DNA of 64,000 nucleotides from Dysidea avara (taxonomy: Eukaryota; Porifera; Demospongiae; Dictyoceratida; Dysideidae). This document shows, in pieces, positions 49,449 through 60,036 of the stretch. The notes under the pieces are model-generated. The model searched no databases. It was not told the DNA's origin and saw only the letters and a list, made by a program, of their open reading frames with translations. Where the stretch lies: assembly GCF_963678975.1 (NCBI RefSeq), contig NC_089275.1:19604220-19668219 (forward strand), given 5' to 3'. A program made the translations under genes and the position numbers. Numbering within the stretch: position 1 is the stretch's first letter; each line of letters begins with the position of its first letter.

Positions 49449-49845
49449 TAGTGTTGCACCGATATGAGATTTTGCCGATATTCCGATAACCAATATTAGA
49501 TAATATTTTCAAGCCAGTAAACGTAGCCGATCCGATATAGCACAGCATGTCTATTTTGTAGCAATTTTTACTAGAAATTTGATTGTGAAGGACCAATTTA
49601 GATTGTTTATAGCAGCAGTATTGCTACAACAACAGCTGACAGTACACTGAAGCAGTAATAACAACATTGTAGTGTAGGAAAATGCATTTGTAAACATTGT
49701 TTGGTGCAGTATTTCTAAATACATACATATATCTGTATCTGCTGCTTTTTTCATCTTGGTGCCGACTGATCTGATACCAATATACAAAAAACACAGCCGA
49801 TATATGGTTTTTCTGATAACCGATCTGATTATCAGTGCAACACTA
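49449..49845 (+). mobile_element. hAT-type MITE with 8-bp target duplication
   Basis: TAGTGTTGCACCGATATGAG and the right end ATCAGTGCAACACTA are flanked by a perfect GTCATCCA duplication (49441-49448, 49846-49853). It is 397 bp and non-coding. TAGTGTTGCACCGAT ends are typical of hAT MITEs. It lies 342 bp from its sister, in inverted orientation. Confidence 0.92.
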
Positions 49846-50320
49846 GTCATCCATCTACTTGAGTATCAAGCACACTAGTATTTTGTTAGGGATTTACTGT
49901 TGGTTCAATAGCCAGTACAGTGTTATTGAACTGACTTTTGGCACTGCCTTAAATATATATATCCTGTACGAACAGGAGATGGCAACACAAGCTGCCTGTA
50001 ACCTATCCATGGTACCCACCTTGTAGCTATGCAGCTAAGACATGTACAAAACATGTGTAGAGCTAGATGTGAACATGTGTAGTTGCATGTCAACATGATG
50101 GAATTTTCCGCCCACCTGTATGAAAAAGTTTGTTTGGCGCGGCCAGGACAGGAAGCAGGAAATCAGTTCATAGAGGTGTGGCGGTGTTTCATCATTCTTT
50201 ACTCTGCCCGCTCTCTTTGTTACTTTTTTTCCCCCACTCACGCACAAAAAGATAGGTCTGGGAACTAGCTAGCTACCCGCTCTCTGGTATCGCTCGATAT
50301 TAAATAATGAAGTTGCATAC

Positions 50321-50400
50321 CTGACTGTTTGTTAGAGTGGTGCCGGATCTCTGGTCACACCATAGATCTGTACACACGATGACTGACTCGATATTTAGTC
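50321..50400 (-). promoter_or_regulatory. Candidate 5' leader exon of ACS3
   Basis: On the minus strand the sequence ends AACAAACAGTCAG and is followed by GTATGC, a good splice donor. The segment at 57218 upstream of ACS4 ends CATAAACAGTCAG/GTATAC, and both have a GTGTG(A/G)CCAGA(A/G)ATC block about 25 bases before that. Each lies 3-4.5 kb upstream of a synthetase start codon on the same strand. The outer boundary near 50400 is a guess. Confidence 0.4.
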
Positions 50401-50525
50401 GATTATCTCCTTTGATAATAATGACTGCACTGGTCCTTTCGCGCAGGGGGCTTATGTTTAACATAAGCGCATGCGCAAAAGCATTAGACCCTACACAAGA
50501 CCATAATCTCTCTCTGTCTCTGTGA

Positions 50526-50605
50526 ATGCTATCCCACTAGGGACCTGTGAGAAGGCTAAAGCCTGTGAATACAGGGAGTCATAAGCATGTAACTAAACCG
50601 TTGAA
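50526..50605 (+). repeat. Dispersed repeat, copy a
   Basis: ATCCCACTAGGGACCTGTGA, then GAAGGCTAAAGCCTGTGAAT and ACAGGGAGTC, recurs on the opposite strand at about 58725-58790 with few differences. The homologous stretch is roughly 70 bases. Class unknown. Confidence 0.7.
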
Positions 50606-50947
50606 GAATGCAGAGATAAATCCCAGACCCAGTGGTGACTTGATCCCCAGCAACATGCAGTCTAGGCATGCGCCAAAGGAGCCACAACAATCGGGATCTG
50701 AGATTTTCTCTGCATTCAACCTGTACTTAAACATCAACTTCTTGCCAACAATGGTTTTATCTTGGACCATATCCATACAATAGCTATGCATGTTATCATA
50801 TGCTTTAATACTTATGTTATGCGTACATTAGAGAAGTTATAGCTACTAGCTAACAGATGCAGGGATCAATAGCATAGACACAGCATAATAAATAGGTAGC
50901 TTGTACACAAATACATGGACATGTCCTTCATCATGTGACATATCACT

Positions 50948-52781
50948 TCATTGCTTTAGTAGCCTACGCAATATTTTCCCACTTGGTGATTTTGGTATTT
51001 CTTTGATAAACTTTACACCTCCTTTTAATTGTTTGTGTTCTGCTACTTGTCCCTTCACAAAATCCTCCACTTCTTGTTCACTCAGCTCATCACTACTCCT
51101 CACCACAAATGCTCGGGGAAGTTCACCAGATCTCTCATCATCAACACCTTGTACAGTAACACTACTGACATCATCTGGATCATGTGATCCCCTTACCTAT
51201 AACTGCCACATCAGAGATGTGTGGATGTTGAAGGAGAAGAGCCTCCAGTTCTGCTGGAGCTACTTGAAGACCTTTCACTTTGATCAACTCCTTCAGTCTG
51301 TCAGTTATGTAGAAGTGGCCATTCTCATCATAGTAACCTGTGTCCTTTACAATAGCTATTTATTATTACATGTATATATAAAACTAACCAAAGTCACCAG
51401 TGTGGAGCCATCCATCTTTAATAGTGGCTTTTGTTGCTTCAGGATTGTTGAGATATCCCCTCATTACCTGCAACAAAGCCATCAATCTGTAATGTATACA
51501 CATGCTAAAACAAAATACCTGAGGACCTTGTACGACAAGTTCTCCAGGGGTGTTGGGACCAAGAGCAGTCCCTGTTTCAACATCCACTATCTTGCACAAG
51601 TTGTGAACAAAAGACACCCCAACTGATTCTGGCTTGAATACTTCTTGTGGAGTTAAATGTGTTACACCCATTTCAGTCATCCCATAACCATGTTGTAGGT
51701 ACTCCAAGTTTAGTCTCTCCTTGACTGCCACAGCTAGTTTGAAACCGGTAGGAGCTGCACCATATGAAATGTGCTTTAAACTGGACAAGTCATACTTGTC
51801 AACCATAGGGTGATTGGCTAAAAATAGAATCAGCGGAGGAACCAAATTTGTGTATGTGGTTTTATATTGTGATATCGTGTGTAGAAAATGCTCTGGCTCA
51901 AATTTTGGCACTGTGACAGATACAGATCCAGTATGTAACCCAACCATCATGTTTACCAACATTCCAGCTGTGTGAAAGAATGGAATAACAGACAGAATTC
52001 GTCCTGTGAGGTAATAATCACTAAGGAAATTCCCATTCTCCAGTTGAACAAGACAAGATGACATGTTGTAATGATTCATCACTACTCCTTTCGGCTTTCC
52101 AGTAGTACCACTGGAGTATGGGATTATTGCAGTATCTTTCTTTGGGTCCAGTTTTATGTCAATTGGAAATCTTGATCCACTGTCATTCACTAAACTCTGG
52201 TAGGATATCATATTCTTCCCTTCTCCCACACCTCCATCATCACCCAGTACTATCATCTTCTCTACACAACCTGCCTTACTGGCTGCTTCTTGTATTGTTG
52301 GTAACAAGGATGGTATGGTGGCTACGTACTTTGAGTTTGAGTTCTTAAACTGGTAGGCTAACTCTTCTGAGGTGTAGTTTGGATTACAAGTACTCATGAT
52401 CCCTCCCATGGCAAGTGTAGAGAAGAATGTTGTACAGAATTCCACACTGTTGGGGGAAACTAGTGCTAACACATCTCCCTTCTGCATACCACTCCTCACT
52501 AGACCAGATGCCATATTAACCACTGACTCTTGTACTTCATTGTATGAGTACTCCCTTCCTGTAACACCATCTATTAGAGCAGTCTTCTTGCCATACTTGG
52601 GAAAGTACTGGAATACATGACTGTAGAGGTTTATCTCAGGAATTGGAACTGGCTTAAATGGTGACCTTACAACATAAGTACTGTCGATAATATTAGTAGA
52701 ATGCCATCTTGGTAGGAAAGATGTCCCTGAAGTTCGGAAAGTAGCTAAAGCACTGTAGCAAGTGATCCAAGATCGAATCAT
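50948..52781 (-). CDS. Acyl-CoA synthetase, 4-coumarate-CoA ligase-like (ACS4)
   Basis: Same family as ACS1 and ACS3. Minus-strand exons 52781-51519, 51467-51389, 51337-51197 and 51147-50948 give 560 aa. Motifs: YSSGTTG with [31 protein letters not shown] (Leu where the others have Phe), [12 protein letters not shown]-terminus LLKQ. The N-terminus [19 protein letters not shown] is presequence-like. Intron 3 is 49 bp and out of frame, so it must be spliced. Closest to ACS3 in the central region (roughly 70% identical by eye) and nearly identical to it in residues 58-235. GTAATTGCAG just before the ATG suggests a 5'-leader intron. It sits head-to-tail with ACS3, 4 kb apart, a tandem duplication. 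Confidence 0.92.
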
Positions 52782-54837
52782 GACAAGATCTGCAATTACC
52801 TACATGAGTAAATTTAAGAATGTCTGTTATTAATTAACATGCAATATATATTAACACTAAAAATAATTATTCATATAAAAATGAGGAAGGATTCCAGTGA
52901 GTGAAACAAAATATATGAATGATGGCAGCTACCTGGGAAAGTCCGCATGCTACCATCATCTGTTCAATGCCAAAGTAGGGATTTTCCTACATAGTTTTAC
53001 CAAACACAGTACAAAACACAACCACTAGATAACCATGTTACACATACAATAATATAAAATAACTACACAAGCTTATTTCTCGCTGCTGAGGTAGCTATAT
53101 GCATTAGTTTAAGAACCATGGCAACACAAGACAACATGGTTCAATGCCATGTCTTGCTTTCTACAGCAAAACTGCAGCTAGATCATTAAGGAGCGGGTTA
53201 TCCATCTCTAATCAGTAAGAGCAAGGTGACATGTTGTGATTGTATAAGGGCATGGTCACCATCAATTGTTATAAGTGCAGCTAAACATCTCTACTCCCTC
53301 TTTAGTATTTGTCACATCTAACTATACGCTTTTCTATCAATATGAAAAATTAACACCTCGGTATGGTTTCCTTGCATGAATTGTTTGAGAAAGGCAAAGC
53401 ACAGAAGGCAGACACTCAGTGGAGCCATACAAGGCACTTGTGGCATGAAATGGTGGCCATGTGCTGCTTCTATCCTTGTGACTGTAGTCCAGCAGATAGG
53501 CAGGTAGGTAGACCAAAAATTGACTTTAAAAATTCAATATCCGACTATCTGTTTGATTTTAACACTGGATATTTGATGTTAGATGGAATAAGCCTATTCT
53601 GTAAAGGTGATTTTCGTCATGTATGACATTTCTACGATGGCATTTAAAGAGAGCATTTTGGGTGGTACCTGTCATTTTAGGGGAGAACCCTACTAAACAG
53701 CACTACCATGTTTGTTTGATATTATTTTATGATGTAAAGAATAGAATCACAAAACTAATGCTACAACTACATAACTAGCTGCTACCACATAAAGAGGAAT
53801 ACTATAACTAAGGGTAGAAGGGGCTGTCATCATCGTCACTGTCCTGAAGAGCTCGAAGCCTAAAGACAATTTTGACAATTTTAGCATTACTTGCAACAGA
53901 AAGTTGCTAAAGTAAGTTTTTTCTTGCCAGCTTGGAAGTGACATGTTCATCAAGTTGGATTGCGATCGGCTTCCAACCCAATCAGCCTCACAATCAACAG
54001 AAAAAAGGGGGGAGGGGACTGGCTACATGACATATCAAAAACATGTCACTTAAACTGCACATTTTAAAAAATCACAAATTAAAAATTACAGAAAATAACA
54101 CAGTTTTCACATCAAACCTTCCACATAGCTATTTCAATTTACAGAGATAGGGTTTAGCTTATCAGAATTCTTGATGAAATTTGAATCAGGTGGCATACAA
54201 ATAGTGAAAAGAAAGGAAATCACCTTATATCTTGCACATCTAGGTAGCTCGAAAACCTTTTTTGCTTTTTGTTTGTAAAATGGTTATAGCTAAATTTGGG
54301 TCAATATATGCTCCATCTCATAGAACAAGGATAAGTGTGGGCTTTTGAGGTTTACATACTGAGGTGACTACTTCTCCAATAGAAAATTGTATGGGCACAC
54401 ATTATGATGGAGTCAACTGTGAATAGCTGCCACTATAAAGGTGCTCCAACAAAAGTTTAGATGCCATTGTATAGAGAATTCAGGGTGGTTTGTCAGGAAA
54501 ATTATGGAATCTAATGGGTACACTTTTGCAGGGTTTTGTGTAGGTCTATACATATATCTTCCATAGGACAAGAAACAATGGCTTGGTGACAAGATTTTTT
54601 AACTGATCAGTCTCGTGATCAGTGGGACCAAGGTAAAACATTCAATCACAAAAGAATAGTATAGAAAATGACCCAGCGAAAACAAGCTCATTTTATTTTA
54701 ACTCCTTTACCAGAAGTACTAGTGTTACAAGCTTACTTGAGGCATTAGACTGGCCAATACTTGAAGTAAGGAGAATTAAACCATGTTATTCAAAATGCTT
54801 CACAACATAGTTTCAATAGATTTATTACAGTTTCTTA
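52782..54837. other. Upstream of ACS4, gene-poor
   Basis: Most of this shows no gene. Two weak exon-like pieces: plus-strand 53363-53502, an ATG-led frame ending in CAG/GTAGGT; and minus-strand 53859-53808, preceded by TTGTCTTTAG and reading LRALQDSDDDDSPFYP before a stop, like a short last exon. Neither could be tied to a gene. If the leader exon at 57218 belongs to ACS4, this is intronic. Confidence 0.35.
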
Positions 54838-54846
54838 ACCCATCAT

Positions 54847-55606
54847 GGGTGTATCCATTCACTGGACTGGATTACTGGACTGGACTGCTGGACTCACATA
54901 AAATTTGTTCAAACACATTTTTTCAACCACAAACACATTTTTCAACCACTAAAAGTGATTACATAGAGTAGCACACCACACATGGGGCTAGAGCTTTCGA
55001 AGTCTTGTCATATAAAAAAACAACAAAGAGAACATAGTCTATTTTATTTAAAATTATATTTATTAAGGCTTGAAAAATTGCTATAGTTTTGGTGGTCTGT
55101 TTAATGGTATAACATTGGTTTTTTACTCTTGGTACACTCACTGCATTTTTTGTAAATACGTGTAACCTTACTTTCCTGTTTGAAAGTGTGCACATTGGGA
55201 AGCTTAAATGTGCCACTGCACACTCGTTGCTATTTACAAACATCACATAACCAAAGAGCCAGCAAAGCTGAAGTGAATGTGCAGGCCATAGGTGATTTTT
55301 ATATTATAGTAATATAACGTAATTGCATGTTGTAAAACGTATATATGGTGCGCTATTTTACAAAGAAGGCATTAACAGTGCTAACAATGCATGAAACATT
55401 ACTAGCAGTAAACAAAGTATTTGTAATAACAAACTACACTAAGGTTTTAGTGCAATTTTTGTGATTAATGTGCAAGTTTTATGTCTTGTGGTGAATGGTG
55501 TCAGTTACTAAAATACTTTTTAGTCAAGTTTGGTGATAAAAACTGACATAAGAAAACAAAAAAAAAATCTAAGTCCAGTAGTCCAGTCCAGTGAATGGAT
55601 ACACCC
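54847..55606. mobile_element. MULE-type element with 9-bp target duplication
   Basis: The ends GGGTGTATCCATTCACTGGA and its reverse complement (...CCAGTGAATGGATACACCC) are perfect for about 24 bases, followed by a CTGGACT-rich zone. A perfect 9-bp duplication ACCCATCAT flanks them (54838-54846, 55607-55615). A 9-bp duplication is the mark of Mutator-like elements. The 760-bp interior has a 95-codon minus-strand frame (54959-55246) without a recognisable domain, so this is probably non-autonomous. Confidence 0.85.
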
Positions 55607-55611
55607 ACCCA

Positions 55612-55802
55612 TCATCCTCCATTACGTGTGGTTATCAACAAAGGTTCATCCCCATCCGAGGGGTCACCAACTGATTCGAAATCTCGTACACCTTCAGTGA
55701 AATCCTGCCTGAAATACGAATTATCTAGTTGTTGTCGTGATTCTGATTCTATACTCGTTCTGGTACCATAGCTTACACTCCACTGCTCCTGCACCTCGTC
55801 CT
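55612..55802 (-). other. Exon-like open stretch, unknown
   Basis: On the minus strand TTCTTAATTTTGTGCAG, a good acceptor, precedes a 62-codon frame (DEVQEQWSVSYGTR, then DFESVGDPSDGDEPLL) that ends in a stop inside the MULE target duplication. Its composition is acidic and protein-like, but no domain was recognised and no partner exon is known. It abuts the minisatellite. Confidence 0.3.
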
Positions 55803-55813
55803 GCACAAAATTA

Positions 55814-56510
55814 AGAATGAAATCCGATGTTCCGCTCCGCTTCGGATTTGTATTAATCAAGTTGTGGAAGCCGCACAAAACCAGGAGCTGTGGGAAAGAA
55901 GCCGTACAAAACCAGGAGATCTATAGAATCCATGCAAACTGTTCAAAAGTAAGAATGAAATCCGATGTTCCGCTCCGTCTCGGATTTGTATTAAGCGAGT
56001 TGTGGAAGCCAAACAAAACCAGGAGTTGTGTGAAGAAGCCACACAAACCAGGAGAGAATCTTTGCTAACTGTTCAAAAGTAAGAATAAAATCCGAGGTTC
56101 CGCTCTGTTTCGGATTTGTATTAAGCAAGTTGTGGAAGCCAAACAAAACCAGGAGCTGTGGGAAAGAAGCAGTACAAACCAGGAGATCTATAGAATCCAT
56201 GCAAACTGTTCAAAAGTAAGAATGAAATCCGACGTTCCGCTCCGTTTCGGATTTGTATTAAGCGAGTTGTGGAAGCCAAACAAAACCAGGAGTTGTGGGA
56301 AGAAGCCACACTAAACCAGGAGAGAATCTATGCAAACTGCTCAAAAGTAAGAATTAAATCTACTGTTCCGCTTCACTTCGGATTTGTATTAAGCGAGTTG
56401 TGGAAGCCAAACAAAACCAGGAGCTGTGGGAAAGAAGCCATGCACACTGCTCCTGTACAAAAATAAGAATGAAATCCGATGATTCACTCCGCTTTGGATT
56501 TACTTAGCAA
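55814..56510 (+). repeat. Minisatellite, about 133-bp unit, five copies
   Basis: Units start near 55814, 55949, 56081, 56216, 56347 and a partial at 56462, each opening with TAAGAATGAAATCCG and GTTCCGCTCCG, then CGGATTTGTATTAAGC, GTTGTGGAAGCC and AAACCAGGAG. Two unit types alternate: one has GATCTATAGAATCCATGCAA, the other GAGAATCTTTGCTAAC, giving a higher-order repeat near 268 bp. Open frames run through in both directions but follow the repeat, so they are probably incidental. Confidence 0.9.
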
Positions 56511-56586
56511 ACTACAAACTTACTTAGCAACACAAACTTCATAAACTTAGTAACACACCAACTACAAAAGCAACTTAAGCATACAG

Positions 56587-56775
56587 ATGCTCCTGGTTTT
56601 GAGAGGTTTTGTACGGGATTTCCCCTGAATGATTGGCCTTGTTTCCTGGTTTATAGGGCTTCAGCTGCGAGTTGCACCTGGTTTTGTAGGGTTTCATTTA
56701 ATAGTTATGCCTTTGCTTTACTCCTGGTTTTATATGGCTTCGCAATTCCTCTCAATTTCATGAGGCTTTGCTCCT
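56587..56775 (-). repeat. Diverged inverted extension of the minisatellite
   Basis: GCTCCTGGTTTTG and relatives (CTCCTGGTTTTATATGGCTT, CACCTGGTTTTGTAGGG) occur at least four times. They are the reverse complement of the CAAAACCAGGAG element of the array to the left. The array thus seems to continue in the opposite direction in a decayed form. Confidence 0.55.
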
Positions 56776-57217
56776 GCATGCCTGCTGAACTTCTCCCACT
56801 ATTTTTTGGTGATTTTAGAACTTATCACTCTACACCAACCTGTAATTTGAAATCAAATTTTGCAGCTCTTGTTCGATTTTGTGAAATCTTTTGAAATCCG
56901 CGAAATCTTGAGAAATTTGTTCAAGATTTTGAAATCCGTACCCCTTTTTCGTGAGTTAGTGACCCCTTGTCCCCATCTCTACCAGAGTCAACTGCTACCA
57001 TCATTCATTCTTGCCATCGGCCATCAGAATTTGGAACTTACTCCCCGCCGAACTTGTTAATGTTGTAATGATTTTCAAGCTAAATTACACACACACACGC
57101 ACAACGCACACACACACACCTCAAACTGAAGTATTTGTGCATTAAACAATGAATAAACAAAAGGTCACACCCACACTGGTCACAAAGACATCGATTGCAA
57201 ACATACCAACTGTATAC

Positions 57218-57310
57218 CTGACTGTTTATGAATGAGTTTACGACTGATTTCTGGCCACACGCGGAGGTCTCGGAACCTTGCTCGGAACACAGGAGCAACA
57301 CAGCTAGTTT
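57218..57310 (-). promoter_or_regulatory. Candidate 5' leader exon and promoter of ACS4
   Basis: The minus-strand sequence GTGTGGCCAGAAATCAG ... CATAAACAGTCAG is followed by donor GTATAC. It matches the segment upstream of ACS3 at 50321. The stretch 57240-57370 is unusually rich in CG dinucleotides for this window (GCGCGGGCG, ACGCGGAGG), as a promoter might be. The link to ACS4, 4.4 kb away, is inference. Confidence 0.4.
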
Positions 57311-57706
57311 AATACGCGCAGGAGCTTTAAATAATAGCGCGGGCGTCTATTTAAGCGGAATAGATCGAGGAGAGGTGAGAGGTGCAGATGATCACTGAGC
57401 ACTCCAGCTATTGGTCATCATTCCCTTATTGGTACTTCCCATTTAGCTTTGACCGAGAACTGCGAGCACTTCTCCGGTTTGATTTTTGTTGGAATGTTAA
57501 AGTGCCAGGCATATGGCGTAAGCATATAGCATCATACAGCCTTTGTGTGTCTTACGGCGTGTAAAATATGCCCTTGAAATGTCATACCCCCACCTTCCTC
57601 ATTCGTGGATCACCATGTAGAGTCTCCGACAAATACGCGCCTTGCCCCTCCCCCGGGACGCTGTGGGATTATTATTAGCTAACAACAACAACAAAAATTA
57701 GCTACT

Positions 57707-58520
57707 GATATTTATTTATTTATTGTTAATCGGCAGGACCCTCCAGGGGTATAATGCTGATGTGCAATTACATGTGTACAATTTCAATTAGTTACTTAAC
57801 TATATAAGGCCCCTATTCGGTGATTATTAGTTTCTCATCCAGCCTTTCTAATTATTATGATGCGGGCGGGAGGGTATTACCATTATGCCATTATTTTATA
57901 ATATTAACACACTGATGTACAGACCTTGTCCAAATTGTCTTTCTTTCTTACTACAAACATTTCCTTCACCAGCTGATTCTACTTTTCGTGATCGCCAACT
58001 GTTTTTCGACAGTCAGCTGAAAGCCTGCTTTGATGAAGTCGATAGAGCACGATTGCAATTGGCACTGCAGCAATTTGCTAAGGAAAACAACAGTTCTCCT
58101 GGTGATATATAGCGCATTGTAGCGTTCATCAACAAAAATTATAACAGTTTGGTATCACGTGTTCTTCTGAGCATGCGCAGAATAAATAATGGCTTACCAT
58201 GCGGTAGCTTAAGAAGGATGCGGGCGGTGGATGAGAAACTAATAATCACCAAATAGGGGCCTAAAGTATGTACAATTACGACAAGTTACTTAATTATATA
58301 CATATGTACAATTACAATAATAAACTATAAAAATATATACAATTACGATAAGTTACTTAACTATATACATAGAAGGGGCTAATTTTTGCTTAAATTCTTC
58401 AACACAGTCAGTCTCAATAATCTCATCATCTAATCTATTCCATTCTGGTACAGTTCTTGGGAGGAAGGAATATTTATATACATCAATTCTTGGTTGGTAA
58501 GGTACTAATTTAAAGTTGTG
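57707..58520 (-). mobile_element. Non-LTR RT tail, split by a Harbinger-like element
   Basis: On the minus strand 58520-58349 encodes the very C-terminus of a jockey/CR1-like reverse transcriptase (NFKLVPYQPRIDVYKYSFLP then RTVPEWNRLDDEIIETD). It is followed by a 3' region with direct repeats of ACAATTACGATAAGTTACTT. The Harbinger-like element 57808-58261 interrupts it. The 3' end resumes as CCCCTGGAGGGTCCTGCCGA with an AAAT-type tail (57707-57770). Fewer than 60 codons survive. Confidence 0.75.
57808..58261. mobile_element. PIF/Harbinger-like element, copy H2
   Basis: Ends GGCCCCTATTCGGTGATTAT and reverse complement, about 34 bases; TAA duplication (57805-57807, 58262-58264). GCGGGCGG lies just inside both ends. 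The 454-bp interior has a 75-codon frame (57885-58112, including FRDRQLFFDSQLKACFDEVD) that looks protein-like but was not recognised. Confidence 0.8.
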
Positions 58521-58724
58521 TGAGTGTCAAGTCCGTAATACAGTAGATTTAAATGGGAGGTAACAGTTTGGTATATGATGATCATGAGGTTGTAATTGTA
58601 ATGTTTCAACAGGGAATCCACTCAGTAGTACAGATGAAAAGTTGATTGCTTCAGTTACTGTAACATTTTTTTTCTGTGATTTTCTGTCTGGGACTGTTTT
58701 TTTTCCTGCATTCTTCAATGTTAC

Positions 58725-58790
58725 AGTTACATGTTTCAGACTCCCTGTATTCACAGGCTTTAGCCTTCTCACAGGTCCTTAGTGGGATAG
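58725..58790 (-). repeat. Dispersed repeat, copy b
   Basis: Reverse-complement match to 50526-50605 (CTATCCCACTA(A)GGACCTGTGAGAAG...). It is 23 bp from the left end of the Harbinger-like element H3. Confidence 0.7.
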
Positions 58791-58812
58791 CATTTAAATA
58801 ATAAAACAGTTT

Positions 58813-59986
58813 GGCCACTCCAAGTCATACCTTAGTTTCTGGTCACTCCCAAGCCTACAAATGGATGCGGGCGGGCGGATGATCAGGACTTCAGGACTAT
58901 AGACTCTACTGTGACAATATACTGTATGGTATTATTATTTGCTCAATTTAGCAAATTCATGTTGATTTTATACTTAACCAACAACATAAGTAGTTTTGCT
59001 TCGGCAAAAAATGCACTAGGAAAGTTGTTGATGGATCATGGCTAGCTAGCTATACACTGATGTATAGCATTTAAGTATATATTTATTTATTTATTTAGAA
59101 TATACTATAGGAAATGTTTTGCTCATGTAGCTACTTATGCTTTCCAAGTGAAATAAATGTCTCATTAGCTATGTCAGGAAAGTATTACTATGACTTATAG
59201 CTAAGTTGTTCAAATGATCATGATACACAATGAAATTTAACTTCTATTTTCACATCAGAAATTCTTCATTCAAATGTAAAGTCTTAGCCCACTAGCTATG
59301 TGTTTCCAGCCTTCTATTCAGTAACCTTGAGAAAAGTAACTGTCAAAGTTTTGAGTCATTGAGTGCTCCAGACTACTGCTTTTTAGTGATCATCTGGGAA
59401 TGTTTAAACTATAAGGGTTTCTACTTGCCAATCTAATTTTAGTTATGGAAAAGTTTAAGTTTAAGCTCACCGAATGTTGCCGGCTTTCCATACCCCTGTA
59501 GTGTTCAGTGATAAGGAATTTGAAGTTACTAGACTAGTCATTAGAGGACTACATTTGAATTATAAAGTTAAAGCTATGGCCCATCTGCATGGACTAGTAG
59601 TTAATGCTACCATAGATATTAGAGTACACACTCTAATATCTATGATGCTACTGAAATTACTTTGGTTACAGAAGCATTAGTAACAGTTATAATCTGAACA
59701 GCTATATAATCAAGGACAAAACTAGCTATAGTTAGAAACATTTTATTAGTGTGGCATATATACCTAATATATACCTAATATTAGAGTTAAGAGTAGTGTG
59801 ACTGCTCTATTGGAATCCCTGAATGCTCTATTAGAGTATATCGATCTTTTGCAGTAAAAAATAAGTGTCTTGCTGGGTCACGTGCACTTAAGCACCTGTG
59901 ATATTAATAATAGTCCTCATAAACTAGGGTTTCAGGTTTACCATGCGGGCGGGTGACCAGAAACTAAGGTTTGACTTGGTGTGGCC
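58813..59986. mobile_element. PIF/Harbinger-like element, copy H3
   Basis: Ends GGCCACTCCAAGTCATACCT and its near-reverse complement, about 34 bases; TTT on both sides (58810-58812, 59987-59989) as the 3-bp duplication. ATGCGGGCGGGCGG follows each end. It is 1174 bp with a hairpin at 59611-59644 and two copies of the CTCTATTAGAG word near the right end (about 59800-59845). No transposase. Confidence 0.78.
59611..59644. repeat. Perfect 15-bp hairpin inside H3
   Basis: CATAGATATTAGAGT, loop ACAC, ACTCTAATATCTATG. The stem is perfect, with outer partial pairing (GCTAC/GTAGC-like words). It is too short for a typical animal microRNA precursor. The arm contains the ACTCTAATA core of the dispersed motif. 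Confidence 0.75.
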
Positions 59987-60036
59987 TTTGTGGTAAAGTA
60001 CATATTCCATTTTAAAGTTAACGCTGTTCCTCTGTA

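Noticed and set aside
55817..56466. Open frames on both strands across the minisatellite as genes
   Set aside because: They follow the repeat period, appear on both strands and have no start or family resemblance.
59611..59644. MicroRNA precursor
   Set aside because: A 15-bp stem with a 4-base loop is too short for a Drosha/Dicer substrate, and it lies inside a mobile element.
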